Assembly: GCA_003194525.1 (NCBI GenBank)
Contig: NBIV01000115.1
Coordinates: forward strand, 124,001 to 188,000
Reading direction: 5' to 3'
Source: Gracilariopsis chorda
Lineage: Eukaryota; Rhodophyta; Florideophyceae; Gracilariales; Gracilariaceae
DNA length: 64,000 bases
Shown here: in pieces, positions 43,877-54,656 of the stretch
Numbering within the stretch: position 1 is the first letter of the stretch
How the letters are laid out: each line of letters begins with the position of its first letter
Program-made: the position numbers and the translations under genes
The notes under the pieces: model-generated
What the model was told of the DNA's origin: nothing
Database searches by the model: none
Seen by the model: the letters and a program-made list of their open reading frames with translations, nothing else

Positions 43877-46269
43877 ACTTGTGTTCTTTTTTCTCCGACG
43901 CCTTTCGTGGCGTCGTGGCCACTGCACTATGATAGTGCTAGCGAACGGAGACAATCTCTCGCAGGCCTTTAAGAGAGCTCAGATCGTCTTTTCGCTTCGC
44001 CTGTCTTTTTGTGGAAGACAGGAACGCGGTGTGGTGCCAGACGGCGGGAGACACAGGTGTACCCGAAAAGTCATGACATCGTGCTATCATCTATCGTAAA
44101 TGTTAATTGTGCGGCCTTCGATAATGTACAAGAATCGATTCTATATGAACCGATTTATAGGGGCCCGTTGATCACAAACGGTCAGAAGCGGCGTACCGAG
44201 GCTGGCATGGGATCAGAGCCAGCGCTTTTCACGCTGTGGAGATGGTTGGGGTATGTCTTGAAGCTCTACGAATCTTTGGTCTCCCTCCACTTGTTGCAGA
44301 GAACAGAGAATGGAGGATGCGATCGCGCTACATGTTCGTCGATAAAAAGCAACTCCCCGATAGCTGCCCTGCGTGTAGGTTCAGTACCAAAGGTATGATA
44401 CACTGCAAACGTGGATGCGAGAGATTGCGGAATTGCATTGCATAGGAGTTGGTGCATCGTCGATACAGGCGCTGGCTACTCTTGTACTCTTGTGTACCCA
44501 ATTATTTCAGATTGAAGTGAGCGACGCACAGTTGTATCCTGCGTGGCTCCCCGTGAAGCAGGCGATGAGATTCATTATAGAAGCTGTTGGAATTGTACAG
44601 CGGGGCTGTTTATTTCGTCAAGTACAGCGACGAGATTTCATGATAGAACTCATTTGCAGGAGAAAAGGGGGGCATTATGGCTACCTCGTGGTCCGCCAAG
44701 TGAATATCGTCGCCTTTACACATGTAGGCAAGCTTCCACGACGGATATTTTCCACGAAGCATTTTGGCGAATTCTCATGCAACGGCTGGCTGCACATGGG
44801 CAGAGAACAAGAAGGGGGCGTTTTAGAGTAGTAAAGCGCTCGAAAAGAGTGGAAGGTGTGAAGGTAATGGTTCGTTGATTGCCTCTGCGGCAGTGATATG
44901 AAAATGAAGTGAATGGCACTGAATGGGCACGAGAGAGGGAGGGTACGGAGGCTTCAAAGGCGGAGACCATGCGTTCCGAGCACTACTCGTAGTGAGGTGT
45001 AGAAGTTGGGGTTGGAATGAATTGGGGGTTTGACGTGTTAACGCAAGAAAGAATTGTTTTACTGCAGGAATTGGGTGGAAGGACGTTGATGAGATAGTTG
45101 GACAAGGGGGAGGGAAACGGGGGATGTTTCATCAGCTCCAAATAAAGGTTTGAGATGAAATATGGGCGGGCAGGAATACGGACAGCAGTAGTTTTGAGGG
45201 AGGATGCGGGATGTGGGATGTGTGAAGGCTGTTGTGCGCAGAGTGATAGTTGCTGGAGATAAGATGCAGTGCTTTTTTGCGCATGTGGTGAATGGCACTT
45301 TCCTTAACAGGAAGGAGAGCGAACAGGGTTGAACATGATGAGACAAATAGTGGGACAGTGGTTGAAGAGGTGAGGGATATTGTGGAGGATATCGTATTAG
45401 TGGGTGTGTTTGAATGGGAAGTGAGTTAGATAGGGGCAGGTGCGGGTTGGTGTGGCAAGAGCGGTTTGAGGTGTGTTTGATGTTTGTGTATAGGGTTAAT
45501 CGCTTACAATGGGCACAAGACGCGGCGAGAAAGCTGCATCAAGTGTGGCAAGGGTGATAGCTAGCGGATGGGGTGCGGATGAAGTGGACATTGGACGAAA
45601 TGGATTGGGATGAATGCAAGCGCACGGGGGCAGGAAGGTGGTCGGCAAGAGTGAAGTGGGGCTTTTGTGGTTGGGCGAAGCGGAGGGCGTTTGCCGTTTG
45701 CATTCGGAAGGGAGTTTCCGTTTGCAAAGTTGTAAGCATATGCGCAGTGCATGTATCTAAGGTTCGGTAACGTTTGAGGAAGACGGGTGGATGGAAATGG
45801 ATTGGGCATTTGCGCAAGGTAGGAAGGGGGCGGTTTGACGTTTAAAAAAATCAGAACGGGGCGCGAGAGAGAGGCTGCTGGGACTCTTATTTTTTTTTTT
45901 TTTGGTTTTCGTCGGCTGCACGCAAACGAGGATGACAGTGTGTGAATCAAAGGAGGTATTCTTTTTTTTCTTTTCTGTCGCATTCGTTGTGGATGCGGGC
46001 AGCGCTGCACTGCCTGCAGACTGTGTACTGAGCGCGTGCGCGCACGTGAGAGGCGAGGAAGTGGGAGGGAGCAATTGGCGGGGGGTTGTGGGTTGTTGAT
46101 GTTTCAATTGGAGTGCGGACAAGATGTTTTGTTTTCTGGAGCCAAGTATTTGCGTTTGCGGAATTTGTTGTAGGGCTTTGTTGGTATGAGTTGCTTGGTG
46201 CGATGCGTTGTTGCGCAGTTGTGTGCTTGTGTAAAGCACGCACTCGGCGGCAGAGAGCGAATGGAAGAA

Positions 46270-46289
46270 GCGCGCGCGCGCGCGCGCGC
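46270..46289. repeat. CG dinucleotide tract
   Basis: Ten CG units in a row, an alternating purine-pyrimidine run upstream of the kinase gene. Confidence 0.9.
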
Positions 46290-46734
46290 ACAACGCGTTT
46301 TGGAGCGAAACACACATGGAAACGAAAGCGGGGTGGAGCGACAAAAAGTGAGCGAGACGCGCACAGTATGCACGCGGTAGCGGGGACCGCGGCAGCGCCT
46401 AACGCTGCTACAGTCTGTAACTTACTACGCGTTGGGCTATACACAACTTGTGCAGCGGTGAGCACACGTGCAATATGCATTTTGTACAGTAGCCAGTTTG
46501 ACAGGTTGCACACATGTGAAGAGCGCAATGGCGCGACCCACAAAGCGACAAACGGAATATAAGCTTCTCTCTCTGTGGCGCGAATGCGATGCGCGCACCA
46601 GCGCCCGCCTAAAAATAAAAAGTTTATCTTGCTCGCGAATGTGCGCTTACTGTCAGAGATATGCATTACAGTCGTGCCACCGTCGTCGCTACTCATACTT
46701 ATCATTCCTTACGAGCAAACGCATCGACTTACCT

Positions 46735-46775
46735 TACTTAGGCTTTGTGCGCGGAGGGGAGGAACGCATGTACAG
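46735..46775. repeat. 41-base direct repeat, copy 1
   Basis: Begins TACTTAGGCTTTGTGCGCGG and ends CGCATGTACAG; copy 2 at 46837-46877 differs at two positions. The copies are 102 bases apart in the region upstream of the kinase. Confidence 0.9.
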
Positions 46776-46836
46776 CGACTGCAGTTGTAACGGCGTTTTG
46801 GGTTAATATCCACTTACCCAGCACCACACCATGCTA

Positions 46837-46877
46837 TACTTAGGCTTTGTGCGCGGACGGGAGCAACGCATGTACAG
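46837..46877. repeat. 41-base direct repeat, copy 2
   Basis: Partner of 46735-46775 with two substitutions. Lies just before the open frame of the kinase. Confidence 0.9.
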
Positions 46878-47085
46878 GAAGGGCGTGCACCAGCGCATTG
46901 GTACGTGAGTTTGACGAGTCGTAGTGGAAACGCTTTCAAGCGCCATTCACCACTCACACCATTTGCTACGCCAAGGTGCGAGCGAGCTGCCGCTCGCTCG
47001 CACAAGCGCCGCCTCGCAGAACAACGCCAACGCAGCAACAACCACCGCGCCCCTGCGCGCTCTCGCGCCCAGCGCGCCAGCAACG

Positions 47086-47086
47086 G

Positions 47087-47128
<42 letters not shown>
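47086..47128. repeat. hexamer repeat of CGTCGC type
   Basis: About seven tandem units; in the kinase frame it would read as alternating Ala-Val. One reason for placing the kinase start downstream. Confidence 0.85.
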
Positions 47129-47540
47129 TGCCGCGGCAATCCTCCCCGCGCGCGCGCCCGTGTGCGTCGAGGCGGCGCCCCGCGCGCGCCGCTACGCATG
47201 TGCGCGCGCGCCCGAACTCAACGACAGACGCGCCACTGCGCGCGCTCCGTTCGCCGCCGCCACACGCGCTCGCCCAATGGGCGCCCCACGCCCGCTGCGC
47301 GCTTTCGAGCCGCTCGTCCGCGTCGCCGCCCTATCCGTTGCTGACACCTGTCCCCCCCCATTCGCCCGCCCAACTTGCCCGCCCATTTGTGCCTTTCATC
47401 TAAACTTACAAAGGCCGCTCCCAACACTCCACACCCCCTCCCCCTCCACTACCCCACCACCCCCCTCACCCCCTCAACCCCTCAATCCACCCACCAACCC
47501 ACCAACCCATCAACCCACCAACCCACCAACCCCCCCCCCC

Positions 47541-50201
47541 ATGCACGCCCAACACCCTCATCTCCCCCTCTCCCCCAACCCCCCCACATGGCACCTGTCC
47601 ACTCCCCCTCCCCACTGTCATGCCCCCACTTCCCCAGATCACCCCTCAAACAAGCCCGCCGACCTCGGCCAAGACGCCTACTGGCGCGCCGGCATAAGTT
47701 CCAGCTCCGACATGGACAACCGCAGTAACTCCTCGTCTTCCCCAGAGCGCCCCATCTTCCCCAAACCACCACACTCCCAACACCAACACCCCCTACCCAC
47801 CCTCTCCCCATGTCCCCTACTATCCTCCTCTTCCTCACCCTCCCTTTCACATTCACCACAACTTCCACCCCCCACCCCTCCCACCCCCCAACCCCAATAT
47901 CATCCGCACCCACAACAACCCCACCATTCTGAGCAACAGCTCATCGCCATCCCCAATTACCGCGGCGTCGCCCGTTCCCCCTCATCCTCCCCTCCCCACC
48001 GTCACCGCCCTCCCTCAATGTCAAACCTCAACCCTTCCTCCTCAACCCCCACCCTTCACCGCCTCCACTCCGACTCAACCCCCAATTTTCGACTCGCACC
48101 AAACGCCCACCTCCCAACTCCTCCAACCGACCCGCTATCCCAACTCGCCCCGCGCTACGCACTCCACCCCACCGCTCCCGCCTCCGCCCTACCCCTTTCA
48201 TACCCACCCGTCCTCCTCCCAATCCCGCAACCGTCCACTCCCACCGCCTCTTATCAAAGACAAACCGCTCGCCTATCCGCCCCGGTACACAACAACCCTG
48301 TCTCGCATTTCAATTCCTCAAAGCTTTCCGCCACCATGCGCCACTTACGAAAGGGCACTTCGAGCGAGAAAGCCCTCGCTGAAGCTGCGGCCCCCGGTTT
48401 CCCAAAAAGTTTTTCAAACAGCAATATCAATAGTTTCCTCTCTCCACCTACTGCACACGCCCCTGCTTCCGCAGCTGCCGCAGTGCCGCCCGCCGCCTCC
48501 GCCGCCGCCGCTGCTGGACCGAGTACCCTGCATAACGCTACCCCGCAACAACGTATCATTGTAGACCCGGCCTATCATAACCAACTTTTGCACTATCCGC
48601 ACCAACAGCTCCACCGACGCCCGCTCAGCGCCCCGCAACACTCTTCCCCCACCAGCGCGCTCTCAACCAACCGTGGCAGACAACATTTCTTTTATCGCGT
48701 CGCCACGCCCTCCATATACATCAACTATCCTACCAAAAGAGACTTGCTGCCTCCGGCCCCGACCCCGACCACCAAAACCTTGTCATTCCTTGAATGCGTT
48801 TTGGAACTGCTCAAGGGCACCACCGTGTACAAGCGCAAGACTTTTATGCACCACCCTCGCGTTTACTTGTGGCTCACACCCAACATGAACGCTATCAAAT
48901 ATCGCCTTTCGAAGAAGGGCTCCGATCCCGTTGTCGACACTGTTCCGCTTAAGGTTGTCAGCAAGCTTAGGGGTACCGATCGCGAAATCAGCGTGGAATG
49001 TACGGATTACCGCAAACGTCTTGACTTTATGTTTTGTAACAAGGGCCGCGCCGATATTTGGCTCAGCGGCTTGTGTTGCCTTGTTCCGGCCATTGCCACT
49101 GTTCGCTCGCGCAATACAGTCGTTTCCTTGCGCGATTATTATGACCCTCTTACCGATACTTGGAATGGCAAGAAACTGGAGTATCGCAAACGGCTGGATG
49201 ACTACATCCTTCTGGGAACTATTGGTAGAGGATCTTTTGGCAAAGTCAAACTTGCTCTTGGTGTCACGGACCGCCGTTTCTACGCTGTCAAGGTTCTTAA
49301 CAAGGCCATGATGAGAAAGCGATTGCGCTCTACTCCTGTTGATGGAATGTATGTTAATCGTCGTGCTGCGTCGGACGTGCAACTTGAGGACGTCAATGAA
49401 ATCCAGGTTATGGCCGGCCTTTCTCACAACAATGTGATGGCGTTGGAAGGGGTGTATAACGATACTGAGGAAGACCGCTTCTACATTGTTTTGGAGTTTG
49501 TGGCAAGGGGACCGATCATGAGTTCTGCAAAACTCAAAGGCGCGGAGCCGCTCAGCGAAGACCGCGCGCGTACTGCTTTCATAGATGTCGTCGCGGGTCT
49601 ACAATATTTGCACAGTAATCATATTGCGCACCGTGACATCAAGCCGGATAATCTGCTTGAAGCGGGCGACGGAACTGTCAAGATTTCCGACTTTGGCGCA
49701 GCTGTGATGTGCAAACCGGCTGCAGACGGTTCTCCGTTCACGGATCATTCCACGGCTGGGACACCCGCCTTCACCGCGCCGGAAGTGGCCATTTCAGACA
49801 ATACCCCCAAACAGCCTGTTGATTTCTTTGCTGCGGATATGTGGTCGCTCGGTGCAACGCTGTACTACATGCTTTCTGGACAGGCCCCGTTTATCGCAAG
49901 ATCCGTGTTTGAGATGTACCACACCATTTGTACGGAGGAACTCAGGTTCCCGGAGAACCTAGAAACGAAGAGTGATGTTTGCAATCTTATAGCTTTGCTG
50001 TTGCACAAGTCGCCGGAAAAGCGAGCCACATTCGAAGATGTACTCAACTCGCCGTGGATTAGCAAGTGCAATTCCATTTCAAAAAAAGTGAGGGAAATTC
50101 GCGAAGCGCTAAATGGTGACACTCAGAAATCCACCTCTGCGTCGAAGCCGGGGTCATCGACGAAGGCAACCACCCGCGGGTGGTATAGACACGGTTGGTA
50201 G
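47541..50201 (+). CDS. CaMKK/SnAK-like Ser/Thr kinase with PH-like domain
   Basis: 886 residues from the chosen ATG. Residues 1-400 are Pro/Ser/His/Asn-rich low complexity. Residues about 410-522 resemble the PH-like domain seen in plant FYVE/RCC1 proteins (FLECVLELLKGTTVYKRK, VYLWLTPN, WLSGLCCLV). The kinase domain, about 553-835, has GRGSFGKV, YAVKVLNK, HRDIKPDN, DFGAAV, a TAGTPAFTAPE activation segment and DMWSLGATLYYML. FVARGPIM after the hinge and the insert after the AVK strand resemble CaMKK and SnRK1-activating kinases, so it may phosphorylate an AMPK/SnRK1-type kinase. The start is uncertain: ATG 47277 is also in frame, and the frame is open from 46905 through a GTG. Confidence 0.82.
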   Translation: MHAQHPHLPLSPNPPTWHLSTPPPHCHAPTSPDHPSNKPADLGQDAYWRAGISSSSDMDNRSNSSSSPERPIFPKPPHSQHQHPLPTLSPCPLLSSSSSPSLSHSPQLPPPTPPTPQPQYHPHPQQPHHSEQQLIAIPNYRGVARSPSSSPPHRHRPPSMSNLNPSSSTPTLHRLHSDSTPNFRLAPNAHLPTPPTDPLSQLAPRYALHPTAPASALPLSYPPVLLPIPQPSTPTASYQRQTARLSAPVHNNPVSHFNSSKLSATMRHLRKGTSSEKALAEAAAPGFPKSFSNSNINSFLSPPTAHAPASAAAAVPPAASAAAAAGPSTLHNATPQQRIIVDPAYHNQLLHYPHQQLHRRPLSAPQHSSPTSALSTNRGRQHFFYRVATPSIYINYPTKRDLLPPAPTPTTKTLSFLECVLELLKGTTVYKRKTFMHHPRVYLWLTPNMNAIKYRLSKKGSDPVVDTVPLKVVSKLRGTDREISVECTDYRKRLDFMFCNKGRADIWLSGLCCLVPAIATVRSRNTVVSLRDYYDPLTDTWNGKKLEYRKRLDDYILLGTIGRGSFGKVKLALGVTDRRFYAVKVLNKAMMRKRLRSTPVDGMYVNRRAASDVQLEDVNEIQVMAGLSHNNVMALEGVYNDTEEDRFYIVLEFVARGPIMSSAKLKGAEPLSEDRARTAFIDVVAGLQYLHSNHIAHRDIKPDNLLEAGDGTVKISDFGAAVMCKPAADGSPFTDHSTAGTPAFTAPEVAISDNTPKQPVDFFAADMWSLGATLYYMLSGQAPFIARSVFEMYHTICTEELRFPENLETKSDVCNLIALLLHKSPEKRATFEDVLNSPWISKCNSISKKVREIREALNGDTQKSTSASKPGSSTKATTRGWYRHGW

Positions 50202-50592
50202 GGCACCATGACATGTAGAACAACTGTGGTGTTGTACATATCTTTTCTAGCACTGAACCGCCGCGTTTTTTTGTAAAAATTGCTCCTTCTGTCTGAAACG
50301 ACAGAGGAGAGCCTGTACAAGATGTGTGTATTGTTGTACTAGCAAGAAAAATTGAACCCTCCCGCCCCATCTCCATCTGCGGGTCTATGAGCGAGAACAC
50401 ATTTTGACGGTTCTGAGTGTATGGTACAAGACGTTATATGACAAAGCCACCCGACAATGCGAAAACGAAAGCTGTGCACGCTAAAACATGTTATACAGGG
50501 TAACAACACCTACTCCGTGAAGAGTTGCCGCCGGCATAGCGATGCACTTCATAAACCTCATGTCGCACTCAAATTTAGAGAACGAATCGCTG
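50202..50592. other. convergent 3' spacer
   Basis: 391 bases between the kinase stop and the stop of the repeat-rich gene. Nothing beyond 3' flanks is visible. Confidence 0.5.
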
Positions 50593-53500
50593 CTACCGTG
50601 TCAACTTACCATCGTTGCCTATCGAGTATATTTGTTCGGTCTTGTCCTTGTCGTTACTCCGGTAGTCTGTGATACATTGGTGAGCAAAGCGAAGTATATC
50701 AAACGGTGTGAGACCGTCGAGTGTAGCGTTAGATGATAACGCAGTCTCGCCCGCCGGGGAGAGTGTTGCGTTGGATGATAACGCAGTCTCGGCCGCCGGG
50801 GAGAGTGTTGCGTTGGATGATAACGCAGTCTCGGCCGCCGGGGAGAGTGTTGCGTTAGATGATAACGCAGTCTCGGCCGCCGAGGAGAGTGGTTCATCCG
50901 CGCCTCGTCCGACCGGCGTTGGTTGCTTTCGGTGTGTCGTGCGAAAGGGGTAGTTAGTTCGGCGTTGAAATCCAAAATTGAGGGCTGTTGTGGTATCCGT
51001 CGGTGCACAATGAACCGCTCGCCCCGTGTGGTACGAGTGCGCGCGTTTATTAGAAGCAAAGGCGTACGCAACATGCGAAGACTGTCGTTGACCAGATGGT
51101 TGTATTAATCCGTTAGACAGTGGTGTGTAGCATGTGATATCGGGTTGCCACGCTGCTGTTGCATACCGCCTTTCATCAAGTTCGGACATGTTGAGGTACG
51201 TCCTGCGCTGGAAGTTGTTCACTGAAGAACTTCGCCCAACTGCAGGAAGCTCTTGAATGCCATTTTTGCTTTCTGAGGGCAGTGGTGATTCAGTGACATC
51301 GCGACGACCGGGTGGTAAGTCTCGAATAAAGGGTGATAGCTCGCTGATCTCACTATTATAGAGAGAAGAAGGAAATATTGTGTGCGGTTCTGAGTTTGAA
51401 AGCGATGACGCGTGCTGACTTTTGTCTGAGCGATGAGTGCAAGTTGTTGAATAATGCAGGTGCGCATCTGGTTCTGAAAGGGAGAACAGTGGGCCTGTTC
51501 GGTTGACGAGGCCCTTGATCAACGATGTCGGGGACTGGCGCTCACTTTTCGGAGAGGGGAACTGTTCACAAAGCGCAGTCGCCTTGATCATGGATTGCTC
51601 CCTTGGGGCGTGCGTTAGCCGGAACTTCTCGTCGAAAAGTTCGTGTAGCTCTTGATCAAAGAAGTGTGCACTGAGATGAGCAGTGCCATGCAGGTTGTCC
51701 AAGAATGATCTGCTTCCATTTGGGGACGCCGAACGATATGCGCGAAGTGCGAGCTTACGTGCTTGAAGTGTTGACTGCGAATCTGAGCGGTCGAGAACTG
51801 CTTGTGGAAGCGGACCATGAGACGATCCTGACGATGTAGAAACTGGTGAGTCGTGGCCCACGCGCCTCTTCGTTGGCTGAACATCAGATTGCAATAATTT
51901 TGTCAAATGCTCTGCTGTTCGGTGCAATTGGCGGCCATTTGACCGCGCTACGTTCTCTGCGGTTTCTGGATTGTTTTGCGGGACAGGTGGAAAAGGTAAC
52001 CGATCAATCGTCAATGGCGTTGCAGCCTCTGACAGGTACTGCGCCAACAGATGCAATTCGCAAGGAAGAATACCTGACACGGATTGGCCACTAACAATGT
52101 GATCTTGCGCTTTCGTTAGACCAGTTTCAGGCCTCGGGAGAGATTGGCTGACGCCACCGGAGTTCGTTTGTGGTGGATGGGTGTATGATAGTGCTCCAGT
52201 TGAGCCGGAGGCGTCAACTCGCTCAGCGAGAGTTGTGGATGGAATGTACTTCGATTCATGAGGTTGATGACTTCTTGCGGCTGAATCAACTCCCTTACTC
52301 CAGCGAAATTCAACGTTTCCAGCACTTGGCAGCAACGGTGAAGGCTGTATCTGTCCACGTTCTCGATCGGGTCTGGAAGTTGGGTCGAGTGGCATGTCAC
52401 GAGATTTGTCAGTTCGGTATGGACTTGGAAGACTGTCGCCGAAATGCATTTGCTCATCGCATATCACTTCTTGTGGCTGCTCTTGGCTGTCAACATTTGC
52501 AGAACCGACGCCGAACGTGCCTGCAGCACACGGGAGAGCCCCTTCCGCAGCACCGCCATCCGCGGTATCTGCCTTGATTGCAGACAATGCGCGGCTTAAG
52601 CTCTTTGCCAGGCTTGCATGAAGACCAACAAAACCGGAGTCCGTCATGCTTACATCGGAAGGAGGAGTCCTTTCTGCGACGCGATCAGATCTATCTGCAT
52701 TGATTGCAAATGATACGCGACGCGCCCGCTTCGGCCGGTTTGCGTTGCGCCGAGGAGAACCGACTAGGATAGACTTGATGGCGGGCACGTTCTTCTCCAC
52801 AGGGAGTTGCGTCTGACTGGAGCTAGGCACAGATAAAGCCGTAGGGAGTTGGGCTTGACTGGTGACAGCCAAATCGCCATCCGCAGAGAGCTGGGCCTGA
52901 CCGGTGGCACTGGTTTTCGCAGAGAGTTCAGCTTGTCTGGTGCCCAATACGTCTGCATCCGCAGACAGTTGGGCTTGTCTGGTGCCCAGTACGTCTGCAT
53001 CCGCTGAGAGTTGGGCTTGACTGGTGACAAGTACATTTGTATCCGCCGAGAGTTGGGCCTGATTGGTGGTGGGTACATTTGTGCCCGTAGAAAGTTGGGC
53101 TTGGCTGGTGGCAAGTACATTTGCGTCCACAGAGAGTTGGGTTTGACGGGACTCAGGCGCATCTGTATCCGTAGGGAGTTGGGCTCGACTGGTAACCGTC
53201 AAATCGGCCGTGGTTGTATCTGCAGCGAGAGTCTGAGAGTGGCGAATGCGTCGGGGTGAATGCACAGGGGTAACAAAGTTCGCGGTTCTTTGGTCATGAA
53301 ACAGAACATTGAGCGCATGGCTTGGCTGCAAGATTTGTACGGCGGGACTTTGGTGACGTAATGCAAGAGACGTCGACGAAAGTGCCTCGGCAAGTTCTGC
53401 ACTCTGACCAGACTCAGACAACAAAATAGCTTCCCTTAGATGCTGAAGACGGTGTATCAGACCTCTACGGAGCAGACGGTAACGCTCTTTGATGAGAGCG

Positions 53501-53793
53501 GCAACCCGGGCAGCGAAGAGCTCTTCGTCGGAGGGATGGTCGCGGAGTGATTGATAGTTCGTAACGGCGGGAATCGTTGCCTGAGCACGAGTGCCGTTCC
53601 CTTCCAGACGAGCTGGAGGACGGTTTCGCGTGGAGTCCATCCATGCTCGAAGGAATGGTTGTATCGGACGGGAAGACGGAGAGGCAGAGACGAAGCGGCG
53701 GCGCGCAGGCAGACGGTGCCGGGCAGGGGCTCGGAGTTTTGAGCGGAAGAGGGGAGGTGGATTGGGGAGCCCAGCCGAGCGATCAATGCGCAT
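50593..53793 (-). CDS. large repeat-rich protein of unknown function
   Basis: 1066 residues, no known domain. The N-terminal 45 residues are Arg/Pro-rich; a helical block RVAALIKERYRLLRRGLIHRL lies near 95-115. About residues 203-333 are ten copies of a 14-residue unit of the AQLSADADVLGTRQ type. RARRVSFA at about 357-363 fits the RVxF docking motif for protein phosphatase 1. The rest is Ser/Thr/His-rich and probably disordered. Near the C-terminus are four copies of a second 14-residue unit (ETALSSNATLSPAA). The start is the ATG at 53793; an internal Met follows at residue 51. The single long frame and regular codon use make a real gene likely; function is unknown. Confidence 0.7.
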   Translation of the reverse strand: MRIDRSAGLPNPPPLFRSKLRAPARHRLPARRRFVSASPSSRPIQPFLRAWMDSTRNRPPARLEGNGTRAQATIPAVTNYQSLRDHPSDEELFAARVAALIKERYRLLRRGLIHRLQHLREAILLSESGQSAELAEALSSTSLALRHQSPAVQILQPSHALNVLFHDQRTANFVTPVHSPRRIRHSQTLAADTTTADLTVTSRAQLPTDTDAPESRQTQLSVDANVLATSQAQLSTGTNVPTTNQAQLSADTNVLVTSQAQLSADADVLGTRQAQLSADADVLGTRQAELSAKTSATGQAQLSADGDLAVTSQAQLPTALSVPSSSQTQLPVEKNVPAIKSILVGSPRRNANRPKRARRVSFAINADRSDRVAERTPPSDVSMTDSGFVGLHASLAKSLSRALSAIKADTADGGAAEGALPCAAGTFGVGSANVDSQEQPQEVICDEQMHFGDSLPSPYRTDKSRDMPLDPTSRPDRERGQIQPSPLLPSAGNVEFRWSKGVDSAARSHQPHESKYIPSTTLAERVDASGSTGALSYTHPPQTNSGGVSQSLPRPETGLTKAQDHIVSGQSVSGILPCELHLLAQYLSEAATPLTIDRLPFPPVPQNNPETAENVARSNGRQLHRTAEHLTKLLQSDVQPTKRRVGHDSPVSTSSGSSHGPLPQAVLDRSDSQSTLQARKLALRAYRSASPNGSRSFLDNLHGTAHLSAHFFDQELHELFDEKFRLTHAPREQSMIKATALCEQFPSPKSERQSPTSLIKGLVNRTGPLFSLSEPDAHLHYSTTCTHRSDKSQHASSLSNSEPHTIFPSSLYNSEISELSPFIRDLPPGRRDVTESPLPSESKNGIQELPAVGRSSSVNNFQRRTYLNMSELDERRYATAAWQPDITCYTPLSNGLIQPSGQRQSSHVAYAFASNKRAHSYHTGRAVHCAPTDTTTALNFGFQRRTNYPFRTTHRKQPTPVGRGADEPLSSAAETALSSNATLSPAAETALSSNATLSPAAETALSSNATLSPAGETALSSNATLDGLTPFDILRFAHQCITDYRSNDKDKTEQIYSIGNDGKLTR
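50719..50892. repeat. 42-base minisatellite, four copies
   Basis: Units of about 42 bases (GATGATAACGCAGTCTCGGC within each) encode the C-terminal 14-residue repeat of the large protein. Copies are nearly identical, so recently expanded or homogenised. Confidence 0.85.
52785..53184. repeat. 42-base minisatellite, about ten diverged copies
   Basis: Encodes the AQLSADxxVxxTxQ repeat of the large protein. Copies are more diverged than the C-terminal array; two adjacent units (ADADVLGTRQ) are identical in protein. Confidence 0.85.
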
Positions 53794-54312
53794 TTTGGGC
53801 CAAATGGCATCAGTACCTTCGCAACAATACAGTACCTTGATCTGCCGGCGATACCGAAAAACGCTCAATTCCACCGGAGCATTGCGTGTCCCCGCTAGTA
53901 GTCAAACAGATGTACCATATGTATCGACGCCTCTGTTGAACTGTTCGGTGGACTCAAATGTCGTGGCGACGAACGCCACTCCAAGCCAATTCAGCTTCTT
54001 GTTTCACCACGAAGAGTTGTTGGGAGCGTTCTCAAACATGTTCCCGCTACACGTGCCGCTCTTAATCGTTTTCATTACGCCTTCGAATACTTGCACCTCT
54101 AGGAGTTGGAATCACTTCTGATCGCCGCGGAGCGTCTGGCCAGCATGTACCAACCCTTACTCTTTAACTTCTCCTGCTGTTCGGAGTAAACGGGAACATA
54201 ACAAAACATCTGTTCTCCCCGGATACTATCAGCCGCACGAAGAAGCTGTGTCTTCAAACAGCAATGATGATGATATTGTCCTACTGTACACCTAGAAGAA
54301 GAAGCATATCGT
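53794..54312. other. spacer upstream of the repeat-rich gene
   Basis: 519 bases, the upstream flank of the large protein and downstream flank of the minus-strand exon candidates. A plus-strand frame through here overlaps the coding start antisense and is not supported. Confidence 0.5.
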
Positions 54313-54656
54313 TTAACCGGCCTCTCTAAGCATCTTGAAGTAGATAATACAAGTTAATACAAGTACCGTCGTAAAAGCGCCAGCCACCTGTACGACAGTG
54401 CTTTCAAATCCTGCAAAGTCATTTGCTGACGGAGACATCACACCCAGTGGTACAGTAATGGTAATGTCACCACTCGGGTTTACACACGTCGGCAACCTCC
54501 TGGTGGTGGTGGCTTGTTTGAGATTTCCTACCACAGCTTTCACCTTAGAGCCCGTGTGACATCTCATTAGTCAACGGTGCTTGTTTACACGTGCGTGTCA
54601 CTTTCGTCGACGCTTATCTTCGATTCTTGTGCTCCACGCGTAAGAAACCCTTTCGT

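Larger units (their letters stand above)
41105..47540. other. 6.4-kb stretch without a nameable gene
   Basis: Holds two long hairpins (41388-41459, 43826-43876), candidate exons on the plus strand at 43086-43376, a degenerate motif TACCAAAGGTA at 44385-44395, a strongly G/T-rich plus strand from about 44.9 to 46.1 kb, a CG dinucleotide tract and a 41-base direct repeat before the kinase gene. The frame of the kinase is open back to 46905 but the first 120 codons read through Arg/Ala-rich low-complexity DNA. Confidence 0.5.

Noticed and set aside
45561-46705. Long overlapping minus-strand frames of 149-252 codons
   Set aside because: Three frames are open at once because the strand is C-rich; Pro/Ser/His content follows base composition. 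No ATG-led domain.
46905-47540. N-terminal extension of the kinase frame
   Set aside because: Opens with GTG and reads through a hexamer repeat and Arg/Ala-rich DNA; I start at the ATG at 47541, keeping 47277 as alternative.
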